64,000 nucleotides of DNA from Rana temporaria. Taxonomy: Eukaryota; Chordata; Amphibia; Anura; Ranidae. This document shows positions 54,634-64,000 of this stretch, one piece after another. A model generated the notes under the pieces. It saw only the letters and a program-made list of their open reading frames with translations, was not told where the DNA came from and made no database searches. Position 1 is the stretch's first letter; the number at the start of each line of letters is the position of its first letter. The position numbers and the translations under genes were made by a program. The stretch is from the NCBI RefSeq assembly GCF_905171775.1, contig NC_053489.1, forward strand, positions 334,778,454 to 334,842,453, read 5' to 3'.

Positions 54634-55640
54634 TTTCGCTATTTGCATTGTCAGGAGAGCTCTCCTGACGACGCAAATAGCGAAACGCGTAGAGGCTGTC
54701 TGGACACACACACAGAGGGTGCAGTACACAAGCGCGCACGGACTCCTTGTAGCAATACATGTGGAGCATAGCGGGGGATGCACACCTCCTAGGACGCCAT
54801 TTAAATGCTGGTCAGCGGCTTTTAACGGTTGACACTGCCAAAGACACTCAGTGCCGGTCAGAGGCACTCTATATTGTAAGTGTTATTTTTTTACCTTTTT
54901 TAAAAAAATATATATTTTATTATACTACACCATGATGAGCCCCTTGTTTTTGAGGAATTGAGGATACCTTGTAAAAGGGAAAAGGAGGCAATACCCACTG
55001 ACGGACAAAGAAAAGACACCACTTTGGAGCCTAATAACATCTGGGGTCTGGTGAGTGTTGATTTTAACCATTGGTGATGGTGGCACATCTTTGTCGGGTG
55101 GAAGAGATAGCGGCACTTTCCTGCATACAGTACTACCAACACTGAACCTTGTGTTTGCTGGAACCTATTGTATAAGAGCAAGATTGCCTGTCATTTGGAC
55201 TATTTTCAGTGCAGCTAGCACATTGCACATTTATATGGTTGTTTGATAATTATTTAGCTTTTTGATATTTATTTTGGTTCCAATATTGGTTATTGGACAA
55301 CTCACGGTGCAGCTGGTATATTGCATATTGTGCTTTTTATACACATATATACACAATATTTTTTGTATTATCTTTTGTATTGTTTTCACTATTTGGTTGG
55401 TCAGTAGCAGCAACATCAGCCATTTTTTCACAGGAGTACTGTGGCATATGGATTGTATGCTGACACACTGATCTAGATCTATGATTCAAGTTTGAAACTA
55501 CTGTGTCACACTTGCATGATTTATATATATATATTTATATATTTTTATATTTTCTATATTGTTTGTATTCAGGTTATTCACATTTAAGATTGGGTACATT
55601 GTGGCCCTGGTATTTCACTTATGTCCATATTCCCAGAGAT
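54634..55640 (+). mobile_element. Probable Penelope-like UTR fragment
   Basis: No ORF. It opens with a hairpin GTTTCGCTATTTGC...GCAAATAGCGAAAC (54634-54687) and a hammerhead-like motif, then AT-rich 3'-UTR-like sequence with two partly repeated segments (TGGACTATTTTCAGTGCAGC near 55196 and TTGGACAACTCACGGTGCAG near 55294). Assigned by its similarity in style to the PLE UTR. Limits are approximate. Confidence 0.35.
54661..54695 (+). ncRNA. Hammerhead-like motif, third copy
   Basis: TCTC (54661-54664) can pair with GAGG (54692-54695) as a short stem I. The core CTGACGA plus one extra C (54665-54672) is canonical apart from the insertion. Stem II is GC/GC with loop AAATA, then GAAA, stem III ACGCGT (54685-54690) and A17. 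Short stems make it weaker than the copy at 17138. Confidence 0.35.
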
Positions 55641-55794
55641 TAAAACCTCTGGATAATTAGATCAGCGCAGTAAAAAAATTTCCTTATGGATGTCACACAA
55701 GCACAGCGAGCAGAGTGAAGCCGCCTCCCCCACCTGCTGTGCCTGTGCCGCGCTGATGGCTGATCTGAGGTACTGAATGAGATGGGGGAGGGGG
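55641..55794. other. Spacer, nothing recognised
   Basis: Short GC-moderate stretch before the G-rich minisatellite. Confidence 0.4.
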
Positions 55795-56118
55795 GTCCGT
55801 CTGTGCTCAAGGGGGGGTTTGTGCTGAATGGGGGGTCCATCTGTGCTGAAGGGGGGTCTGTACTGAAGGGGGGTCCATCTGTGCTTAAGGGGGGTCTGTG
55901 CTTAAAGGGGGTCCATCTGTGCTGAAGAGGGGTCTGTGTGGAATGGGGGGGTCTGTGCTGAAGGAGGGGTCCATCTGTGCTGAATGAAGGGGTCTGTGCA
56001 AAATGGGGGGGGGGGTCTGTGCTAAAGGGGGGTCCATCTGTGTTGAATGGACAGGTCTGTGCTGAAGGGGGGGTCTGTGCTGAAGGGGGGGTCCATCTGT
56101 TCTGAAGGGGGGTCTGTA
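55795..56118 (+). repeat. G-rich minisatellite, alternating 17-20-bp units
   Basis: Units of GGGGTCTGTGCTGAAG and GGGGTCCATCTGTGCTGAA alternate irregularly for about 325 bp. The Pro/His/Arg-rich minus-strand frame is an artefact. Confidence 0.85.
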
Positions 56119-56164
56119 CATTCTCTAGGCTATATTTATATGGGCATGGAGTGAAGCTGAATTA

Positions 56165-56608
56165 TCTCAAGAGCTATTTCACACTGCCGCGTTATCGGTA
56201 AAGCGCTGCTAAAAATCGGCACTTTACCATCGTTTTAGCTGCGCTATTTGGCTGCTAGCGGGGTGCTTTTAACCCCCGCTAGCGTTTGAAGAAAGGGTTA
56301 AATGCGACTGTGTATCGCCGCTGCTGAAGCGCCCCCCCCCCCCCTGAAAAAATTTCAGCGGACGCCCATGCGCACGCAGGTTCGTGAATAGCCGTATTTC
56401 CCTCATTTGCATGTTTGAATGGCTAATCAATGGGAGCCGCACCATGCACCGAGCCTAAATGTGCGCCCACCCTACGCTGGCGTAAGCAAGCTACGTCGGC
56501 GGGGTGCAGCCTGGTTTTAGGCGCATATCTGTTTGACGGCGCACATTTGCACTTACGTCGGCGTAACTTGTTATACGTCGGCGTAAGTGCTTTGTGAATC
56601 TGGGCCAA
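56165..56608. repeat. Two MITE fragments, second with Harbinger-like right end
   Basis: 56165-56340 resembles a TTTCACACTGCCGCG-type MITE start with a GCTAGCGGGG/CCCCGCTAGC hairpin. After a C-run (56332-56343), 56360-56608 has CpG-rich GTCGGCGTAA words and ends GTGAATCTGGGCC, like 53447. Confidence 0.5.
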
Positions 56609-57186
56609 AGAATCCAATATATCTCATCTGAGCTATATATAGAAATATTATATCCTTACAGGGCTGCTGTACAGCCTTATAAGCAGCCCTGTATGGGTGT
56701 AAGGCAGTAAAGCCGTCCGAGATTCTCCCTCCCGTAATGGGAGAGCGACTTTCTCCCTCCGGCTGTTCTGCAGGGGGATCGGTTCTACATGCTTGCAAAC
56801 TGTCCTGACTTTGGAGCAGTAGGGACAGCTTCAGAGTCTCTGCCTTTGCTTCTGCTTGGTCCTCAATCTTTCCCCCTCGTGGTCGGCAGTGTTCTGTCTT
56901 GCCAGCATGTTGAAAGAGTGAGGAAGGAAGACATTCTTTGCCTGTTTCGCCTCTTCCCTAAGTCCTGACCCCTGCACCACCTCCCTTCACACTGTACTAT
57001 GGGTGCACTGTAACTTCCAGGCCTAGCTGCAGGGATTGAACAGAGTAATGATACTACTGGATGGGGTGGGGGGTGCAATGGGGTTGGTGAGTGGGTTGGT
57101 GCTGGAGTGAAGTGGTAGAAAGTTCAGGATTCTGAGAGGGGGTGACTGTGTCGGGAACAGAACTGCAGGTAGACACTGTGACACTG
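56609..57186. other. No gene recognised
   Basis: A hairpin CAGGGCTGCTGTACAG/AGCAGCCCTG lies near 56659-56691 and GGGAGAGCGACTTTCTCCC near 56739. No domain-bearing ORF. Confidence 0.4.
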
Positions 57187-57344
57187 ATTTACTAAAACTG
57201 GTGCACTCAAAATATGGTGCAGCTGTGCATGGTAGCCAATCAGCTTCTAACTTCAATTTGTTCAGTTAAGCTTTGACAAAAAAACTGGAAGCTGATTTCT
57301 ATGGAGATTTGAACCAGACTTTGCACTCTCCAGTTTTAGTAAAT
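57187..57344. mobile_element. Small MITE with TTTACTAAAACTGG ends
   Basis: ATTTACTAAAACTGGTGCA mirrors TGCACTCTCCAGTTTTAGTAAAT. The middle has GCCAATCAGCTTC and GAAGCTGATTTC as an inner pair. 158 bp, no ORF. Confidence 0.6.
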
Positions 57345-57432
57345 GACCCGCAGTCACTGCAGTGCTGGAGCTAGAGGCCAGTGAATACACCTCTCTCTCC
57401 AGCTGACAGATATATCGCTATGCAGCCATTTC

Positions 57433-57550
57433 TCACTCACTCACTGCCCAGGAGATCGCCAATCACTTCAAACAGAAGATTGATACAATTTGCGAGGAGA
57501 TCTCTACTGTTCAGATACCCTCCATGCTATACACCTCATGCCCACAGGCA
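57433..57550 (+). pseudogene. L2/CR1-like LINE ORF2 fragment
   Basis: The frame reads AQEIANHFKQKIDTICEEIS, the linker pattern between endonuclease and RT in CR1/L2-type ORF2p. It is about 39 codons long and truncated both sides. The LINE 3' tail beyond 58860 may belong to the same insertion. Confidence 0.5.
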
Positions 57551-57653
57551 GGGGTGTATTTAGGTTTTGTGCTGCCCTAGGCCTGATGAAACTCGTGCAC
57601 CCCCTACTTTATATATGACGCACCCCTTCCTTTTTAAGACCCGTCCTATCATG

Positions 57654-58797
57654 AGGAGGGAGGGACGCAGTGGGATGAGGACAGGGGGACAGGGTGGGAT
57701 GAGGACAGGGGGACAGGGTGGGATGAGAACAGGGGGACAGGGTGGGATGAGGACAGAGGGAGAGGGTGGGATGAGCACAGGGGGACAGGGTGGGATGAGC
57801 ACAGGGGGACAGGGTGGGATGAGCACAGGGGGACAGGGTGTGATGAGCACAGGGGGACAGGATGAGATAAGCACTGGGGGACAGGGTGGGATGAGCACAG
57901 GGGGACAGGATGGGTTGAGCACAGGAGGACAGGATGGTATGAGCACAGGGGGACAGGGTGGGATGAGGACAGGGGGACAGGGTGGGATGAGGACAGGGGG
58001 ACAGGATGGGATGAGCACAGGGGGACAGGGTGGGATGAGGACAGGGGGACAGGGTGGGATGAGCACAGGGGGACAGGGTGGGATGAGCACAGGGGGACAG
58101 GATGGGATGAGCACAGGGGGACAGGGTGGGATGAGCACAGGGGGGCAGGGTGGGATGAGGACAGAGGGAGAGGGTGGGATGAGCACAGGGGGACAGGGTG
58201 GGATGAGCACAGGGGGACAGGGTGGGATGAGCACAGGGGGACAGGGTGTGATGAGCACAGGGGGACAGGATGAGATAAGCACTGGGGGACAGGGTGGGAT
58301 GAGCACAGGGGGACAGGATGGGTTGAGCACAGGAGGACAGGGTGGGATGAGGACAGGGGGACAGGATGGGATGAGCACAGGGGGACAGGGTGGGATGAGC
58401 ACAGGGGGACAGGGTGGGATGAGCACAGGGGGACAGGATGGGATGAGCACAGGGGGACAGGGTGGGATGAGCACAGGGGGGCAGGGTGGGATGAGCACAG
58501 GGGGACAGGGTGGGATGAGGACCGAGGAACAGGGTGGGATGAGCACAGGGGGACAGGGTGGGATGATGACAGGGGGACAGGGTGGGATGAGCACAGGGGG
58601 GCAGGGTGGGATGAGGACAGAGGGACAGGGTGGGATGAGCACAGGGGGACAGGATGGGATGAGCACAGGGGGACAGGGTGGGATGAGCACAGGGGGACAG
58701 GGTGGGATGAGCACAGGGGGACAGGGTGGGATGAGGACAGAGGGACAGGGTGGGATGAGCACAGGGGGCAGGGTGGGATGAGCACAGGGGGCAGATA
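57654..58797 (+). repeat. 24-bp minisatellite with 408-bp higher-order pattern
   Basis: About 47 units of GGTGGGATGAGCACAGGGGG plus ACAG. Because 24 is divisible by three and units lack stops, frames of 404, 378 and 438 codons are open on both strands; these are not genes. A variant unit with AGAGGGAGAGG recurs at about 57755 and 58162, that is 17 units apart, showing block duplication. The plus strand is strongly G-rich. Confidence 0.95.
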
Positions 58798-58960
58798 ATC
58801 TTTTAATTTGGGGGGAGAGGGTGGTATGGGGATATGTACTGGGGAGTGATTTGAGAGAAGAATATCCTACCCACACCTAACAACTGTATTTTCATTTTGT
58901 CCATGTGATCATTTCCCCACAGCTACAACCCTTTGATCCACTTAACCCTTCCTTCTAGAC
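58798..58960 (+). mobile_element. LINE 3' tail interrupted by the hAT insertion (left part)
   Basis: CACTTAACCCTTCCTTCTAGAC at the hAT left edge continues at 63947 with TGTAAGCTCTAATGAGCAGG plus GCCCTCTGATCCTTCCTGTA, a tail typical of L2/CR1-type LINE 3' ends in frogs and fishes. The element end lies beyond the window. Confidence 0.5.
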
Positions 58961-59106
58961 CAGGGGTGGGCAATTATTTTTTCGATGGGGCCACATGAGA
59001 AACTAAAAATATTTTGGAGGGCCGGGCCAAAAGGCTAAACTCAATACTGCATAAAATCAATTGTATTTCTTTATAAAAAGCAGTAAATATCATTGTTGGA
59101 AAACTG

Positions 59107-60773
59107 GGGGACAGAGGCTGGGGACATGGCACAGGAGGAGGACAGAGGCTGGGGACATGGCACAGGAGGGGGACAGAGGCTGGGGACATGACACAGGAGG
59201 GGGACAGAGGCTGGGGACATGGCACAGGAGGGGGACAGAGGCTGGGGACATGACACAGGAGGGGGACAGAGGCTGGGGACATGACACAGGAGGGGGACAG
59301 AGGCTGGGGACATGGCACAGGAGGGGGACAGAGGCTGGGGACATGACACAGGAGAGGGACAGACGCTGGGGACATGACACAGGAGGGGGACAGACGCTGG
59401 GGACATGACACAGGAGGGGGACAGACGCTGGGGACATGACACAGGAGGGGGACAGACGCTGGGGACATGACACAGGAGGGGGTCAGACGCTGGGGACATG
59501 ACACAGGAGGGGGACAGACGCTGGGGACATGACACAGGAGGGGGACAGACGCTGGGGACATGACACAGGAGGGGGACAGACGCTGGGGACATGACACAGG
59601 AGGGGGACAGACGCTGGGGACATGACACAGGAGGGAGACAGACGCTGGGGACATGACACAGGAGGGGGACAGATGCTGGGGACATGACACAGGAGAGGGA
59701 CAGACGCTGGGGACATGACACAGGAGGGGGACAGACGCTGGGGACATGACACAGGAGGGGGACAGACGCTGGGGACATGACACAGGAGGGGGACAGACGC
59801 TGGGGACATGACACAGGAGGGAGACAGACGCTGGGGACATGACACAGGAGGGGGACAGACGCTGGGGACATGACACAGGAGGGGGACAGACGCTGGGGAC
59901 ATGACACAGGAGAGGGACAGACGCTGGGGACATGACACAGGAGGGGGACAGACGCTGGGGACATGACACAGGAGGGGGACAGACGCTGGGGACATGACAC
60001 AGGAGGGGGACAGACGCTGGGGACATGACACAGGAGGGGGTCAGACGCTGGGGACATGACACAGGAGGGGGACAGACGCTGGGGACATGACACAGGAGGG
60101 GGACAGACGCTGGGGACATGACACAGGAGGGGGACAGACGCTGGGGACATGACACAGGAGGGGGACAGACGCTGGGGACATGACACAGGAGGGAGACAGA
60201 CGCTGGGGACATGACACAGGAGGGGGACAGACGCTGGGGACATGACACAGGAGAGGGACAGACGCTGGGGACATGACACAGGAGGGGGACAGACGCTGGG
60301 GACATGACACAGGAGGGGGACAGACGCTGGGGACATGACACAGGAGGGGGACAGACGCTGGGGACATGACACAGGAGGGGGACAGACGCTGGGGACATGA
60401 CACAGGAGGGAGACAGACGCTGGGGACATGACACAGGAGGGGGACAGACGCTGGGGACATGACACAGGAGGGGGACAGACGCTGGGGACATGACACAGGA
60501 GAGGGACAGACGCTGGGGACATGACACAGGAGGGGGACAGACGCTGGGGACATGACACAGAAGGGGAACAGACGCTGGGGACATGACACAGGAGAGGGAC
60601 AGACGCTGGGGACATGACACAGGAGAGGGACAGACGCTGGGGACATGACACAGGAGGGGGACAGACGCTGGGGACATGACACAGGAGGGGGACAGACGCT
60701 GGGGACATGACACAGGAGGGGGACAGACGCTGGGGACATGACACAGGAGGGGGACAGAGGCTGGGGACAGGCA
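59107..60773 (+). repeat. 31-bp minisatellite, array A1
   Basis: About 54 units of GACAGACGCTGGGGACATGA plus CACAGGAGGGG. The first units carry AGAGGCTGG and ATGGCACAGG variants. A 31-bp unit without stops keeps all frames open, giving 31-residue spurious repeats over hundreds of codons on the minus strand. Confidence 0.97.
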
Positions 60774-61484
60774 GCCACTGTTTAATCAATAACAATTGAT
60801 TAAACAGTGGCTGCATGTGATGGCACAGTGGCTGCGTGTGATGGCACAGTGGTTGCGTTTGATGGGCACAGTGGCGACAATTGATGGCACAGTGGCTGCG
60901 TGTGATGGGCACAGTGGCAACAATTGATGGCACAGTGACTGCGTGTGTTGGCACAGTGGCTGCATATGATGGCACAGTGGCTGCGTTTGATGGGCACAGT
61001 GGCTGCGTGTGAGTGGCACAGTGGCTGCGTTTGATGGGCAGAGTGGCTGCGTGTTAATGGCACAGTGGCTGCGTGTGATTGGCACAGTGGCTGCGTTTGA
61101 TGGGCACAGTGGCTGCATGTGATTGGCACAGTGGCTGCGTGTGATTGGCACAGTGGCTGCGTGTGATTGGCACAGTGGCTGCGTGTGATTGGCACAGTGG
61201 CTGCATGTGATTGGCACAGTGGCTGCATGTGATTGGCACAGTGGCTGTGTTTGGGAACAGTGGCAACAATTGATTGCACAGTGGCTGCGTGTGATTGGCA
61301 CAGTGGCTACGTTTGATGGGCACAGTGGCTGCGTGTGATTGCACAGTGGCTGCGTGTGATTGGCACAGTGGCTGCGTGTGATTGGCACAGTGGCTGCGTG
61401 TGATGGGCACAGTGGCTGCGTTTGATGGGCACAGTGGCTGCGTGTGATTGGCACAGTGGCTGCGTTTGATGGGCAGAGTGACAT
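60774..61484 (+). repeat. About 22-bp minisatellite, array B1
   Basis: It starts with a palindrome CAGCCACTGTTTAATC...GATTAAACAGTGGCTG (60769-60813), then units of CACAGTGGCTGCGTGTGATT plus GG with 20-22-bp variants (TTTGATGGG). It ends abruptly mid-unit at 61484. Confidence 0.95.
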
Positions 61485-62445
61485 GACACAGGAGGGGGAC
61501 AGACGCTGGGGACATGACACAGGAGGGGGACAGACGCTGGGGACATGACACAGGAGGGGGACAGACGCTGGGGACATGACACAGGAGGGGGACAGACGCT
61601 GGGGACATGACACAGGAGGGAGACAGACGCTGGGGACATGACACAGGAGGGGGACAGATGCTGGGGACATGACACAGGAGAGGGACAGACGCTGGGGACA
61701 TGACACAGGAGGGGGACAGACGCTGGGGACATGACACAGGAGGGGGACAGACGCTGGGGACATGACACAGGAGGGGGACAGACGCTGGGGACATGACACA
61801 GGAGGGAGACAGACGCTGGGGACATGACACAGGAGGGGGACAGACGCTGGGGACATGACACAGGAGGGGGACAGACGCTGGGGACATGACACAGGAGAGG
61901 GACAGACGCTGGGGACATGACACAGGAGGGGGACAGACGCTGGGGACATGACACAGGAGGGGGACAGACGCTGGGGACATGACACAGGAGGGGGACAGAC
62001 GCTGGGGACATGACACAGGAGGGGGTCAGACGCTGGGGACATGACACAGGAGGGGGACAGACGCTGGGGACATGACACAGGAGGGAGACAGACGCTGGGG
62101 ACATGACACAGGAGGGGGACAGACGCTGGGGACATGACACAGGAGGGGGACAGACGCTGGGGACATGACACAGGAGAGGGACAGACGCTGGGGACATGAC
62201 ACAGGAGGGGGACAGACGCTGGGGACATGACACAGAAGGGGAACAGACGCTGGGGACATGACACAGGAGAGGGACAGACGCTGGGGACATGACACAGGAG
62301 AGGGACAGACGCTGGGGACATGACACAGGAGGGGGACAGACGCTGGGGACATGACACAGGAGGGGGACAGACGCTGGGGACATGACACAGGAGGGGGACA
62401 GACGCTGGGGACATGACACAGGAGGGGGACAGAGGCTGGGGACAG
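61485..62445 (+). repeat. 31-bp minisatellite, array A2 (duplicate)
   Basis: About 31 units. With B2 it repeats the segment 59812-61484 at an offset of 1675 bp. Private variants such as ACAGAAGGGGAACAG occur at matching positions (60558 and 62232). Confidence 0.95.
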
Positions 62446-63595
62446 GCAGCCACTGTTTAATCAATAACAATTGATTAAACAGTGGCTGCATGTGATTGCA
62501 CAGTGGCTGCGTGTGATGGCACAGTGGTTGCGTTTGATGGGCACAGTGGCGACAATTGATGGCACAGTGGCTGCGTGTGATGGGCACAGTGGCAACAATT
62601 GATGGCACAGTGACTGCGTGTGTTGGCACAGTGGCTGCATATGATGGCACAGTGGCTGCGTTTGATGGGCACAGTGGCTGCGTGTGAGTGGCACAGTGGC
62701 TGCGTTTGATGGGCAGAGTGGCTGCGTGTTAATGGCACAGTGGCTGCGTGTGATTGGCACAGTGGCTGCGTTTGATGGGCACAGTGGCTGCATGTGATTG
62801 GCACAGTGGCTGCGTGTGATTGGCACAGTGGCTGCGTGTGATTGGCACAGTGGCTGCGTGTGATTGGCACAGTGGCTGCATGTGATTGGCACAGTGGCTG
62901 CATGTGATTGGCACAGTGGCTGTGTTTGGGAACAGTGGCAACAATTGATTGCACAGTGGCTGCGTGTGATTGGCACAGTGGCTACGTTTGATGGGCACAG
63001 TGGCTGCGTGTGATTGCACAGTGGCTGCGTGTGATTGGCACAGTGGCTGCGTGTGATTGGCACAGTGGCTGCGTGTGATGGGCACAGTGGCTGCGTTTGA
63101 TGGGCACAGTGGCTGCGTGTGATTGGCACAGTGGCTGCGTTTGATGGGCAGAGTGGCTGCGTGTTATTGGCACAGTGGCTGCGTGTGATTGGCACAGTGG
63201 CTGCGTGTGATGGGCACAGTGGCTGCGTTTGATGGGCACAGTGGCTGCATGTGATTGGCACAGTGGCTGCGCGTGATTGGCACAGTGGCTGCGTGTGATT
63301 GGCACAGTGGCTGTGTTTGGGAACAGTGGCAACAATTGATTGCACAGTGGCTGCGTGTGATTGGCACAGTGGCTGCGTTTGATGGGAACAGTGGCTGCGT
63401 GTGATTGGCACAGTGGCTGCGTGTGATTGGCACAGTGGCTACGTGTGATTGGCACAGTGGCTGCGTGTGATTGGCACAGTGGCGACAATTTATGGTGGCG
63501 AAGTGGCTGCGTGTGTTGGCACAAGTGGCTGCATGTGTTGGCACAAGTGGCTGCATGTGTTGGCACAAGTGGCTGCGTGTGATGGGCACAGTGAC
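62446..63595 (+). repeat. About 22-bp minisatellite, array B2 (duplicate plus extension)
   Basis: It repeats B1 at offset 1675 and then extends beyond the duplication point by about 440 bp with further units, ending in CACAAGTGGCTGCATGTGTTGG variants. Open frames are artefacts. Confidence 0.95.
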
Positions 63596-63631
63596 CCCTC
63601 CCGGCCCTGCCTACTGTTATCACTGCGGCGG

Positions 63632-63838
63632 GGAACATAACAGACAGCGTTCGTTTGAACAGCTGTTTTCCCCGCTGCGCATAGACACTCCCCCTTGGAC
63701 GGATCTGTCCAATCGCGAGCAAGGGGGAGTGTCTATGTGACTCCCCCTTGCTCGCGATTGGACAGATCCGTCCAAGGGGGAGTGTCTATGCGCGGCGGGG
63801 AAAACAGCTGTTCAGACGAATGCTGTCTGTAATATTCC
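63632..63838. repeat. Long near-perfect palindrome at the hAT right end
   Basis: The centre is near 63735. CTCCCCCTTGGACGGATCTG, TCCAATCGCGAGCAAGGGGG and flanking ACAGCTGTTTTCCCCGC are mirrored on the right. Arms are about 95-100 bp with a 9-base loop (GTCTATGTG). Confidence 0.9.
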
Positions 63839-63946
63839 CCGCCGCGGTGATTAACGTGGCAGCGGCGGCGGGGGTGGGCCGGATTAAAAGGTCCGCCGGG
63901 CCGTATACGGCCCGCGGGCCGTAGTTTGCCCAGGTCTGTTCTAGAC

Positions 63947-64000
63947 TGTAAGCTCTAATGAGCAGGGCCCTCTGATCCTTCCTGTATTGAATTTTATTGT
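63947..64000 (+). mobile_element. LINE 3' tail, continuation after the hAT
   Basis: TGTAAGCTCTAATGAGCAGG and on to the window end. It joins 58798-58960 across the hAT element. Confidence 0.5.

Larger units (their letters stand above)
58961..63938. mobile_element. hAT element inflated by minisatellites, 8-bp TTCTAGAC duplication
   Basis: The left end CAGGGGTGGGCAA is mirrored by TTGCCCAGGTCTG. TTCTAGAC stands on both sides (58953-58960, 63939-63946), the 8-bp target duplication of hAT transposons. The ends keep GGCC-rich subterminal sequence (GGAGGGCCGGGCC; GGCCCGCGGGCCGTAG). No transposase is present. Nearly all of the 4978 bp is two alternating minisatellites plus a palindrome. Confidence 0.85.

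Noticed and set aside
57560..58876. Open frames of 378-438 codons on both strands
   Set aside because: They follow a 24-bp tandem repeat without stops; the proteins are pure octapeptide repeats (MSTGGQGG type). Not genes.
59107..62445. CRISPR-like regular array
   Set aside because: Repeats are directly adjacent with no unique spacers, in a eukaryotic hAT element.
58974..63411. Many long minus-strand frames (up to 634 codons) of SCPQRLSPSCVM and HTQPLCQSHAAT type
   Set aside because: Products of 31-bp and about 22-bp minisatellites in which every frame is open. They are not collagen-like, cysteine-rich or secreted proteins.

Overview
The window looks like intergenic DNA from a large amphibian genome, most likely a ranid-type frog. 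It is eukaryotic: there are spliced genes, AATAAA signals, a tRNA-derived SINE, an L1-clade LINE, a Penelope-like element (PLE), and Tc1/mariner, PIF/Harbinger, hAT and T2-type (TTAA) elements nested in each other. The frog assignment rests on recalled resemblance of these repeats to frog families and is an inference. I found no host protein-coding gene, rRNA or functional tRNA. Almost every supportable feature is a mobile element, a derivative of one, or a minisatellite.

Layout. 1-5297: decayed L1-clade LINE on the minus strand. 5298-6571: Tc1-like remnant, palindromic T2 MITE and a GC-rich repeat fragment. 6572-14776: PLE in an inverted, twin-priming-like arrangement with two near-identical 2.6-kb arms, one open RT plus GIY-YIG reading frame, and hammerhead-like motifs in the UTR. 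14777-19240: MITEs and a second hammerhead-like motif. 19542-21103: apparently intact Tc1/mariner element of the DD37E type with an open 338-aa transposase. 22123-32129: about 10 kb bounded by short inverted repeats, holding two related foldback elements, a SINE and several MITEs. 35700-43933: large PIF/Harbinger element with three genes. 43937-57653: dispersed repeats, a small unknown ORF inside an insertion, and a string of hairpins. 57654-63938: minisatellites, most of them inside a hAT element with an 8-bp target duplication that sits in the 3' tail of an L2/CR1-like LINE.

The most interesting system is the Harbinger element. It has TTA target duplications and carries a HARBI1-type transposase gene (broken by two small lesions), a divergent Myb/SANT-like gene with a triplicated 25-residue helical repeat, and a two-exon MADF-domain gene. 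The last two appear to share a bidirectional promoter region. An antisense, diverged copy of part of the MADF gene's own first coding exon lies directly behind its stop codon, before the AATAAA, so its transcript could fold into a long hairpin.

The long uninterrupted ORFs between 57.5 and 63.7 kb are artefacts of 24-, 31- and about 22-bp tandem repeats that lack stop codons, and are not genes.
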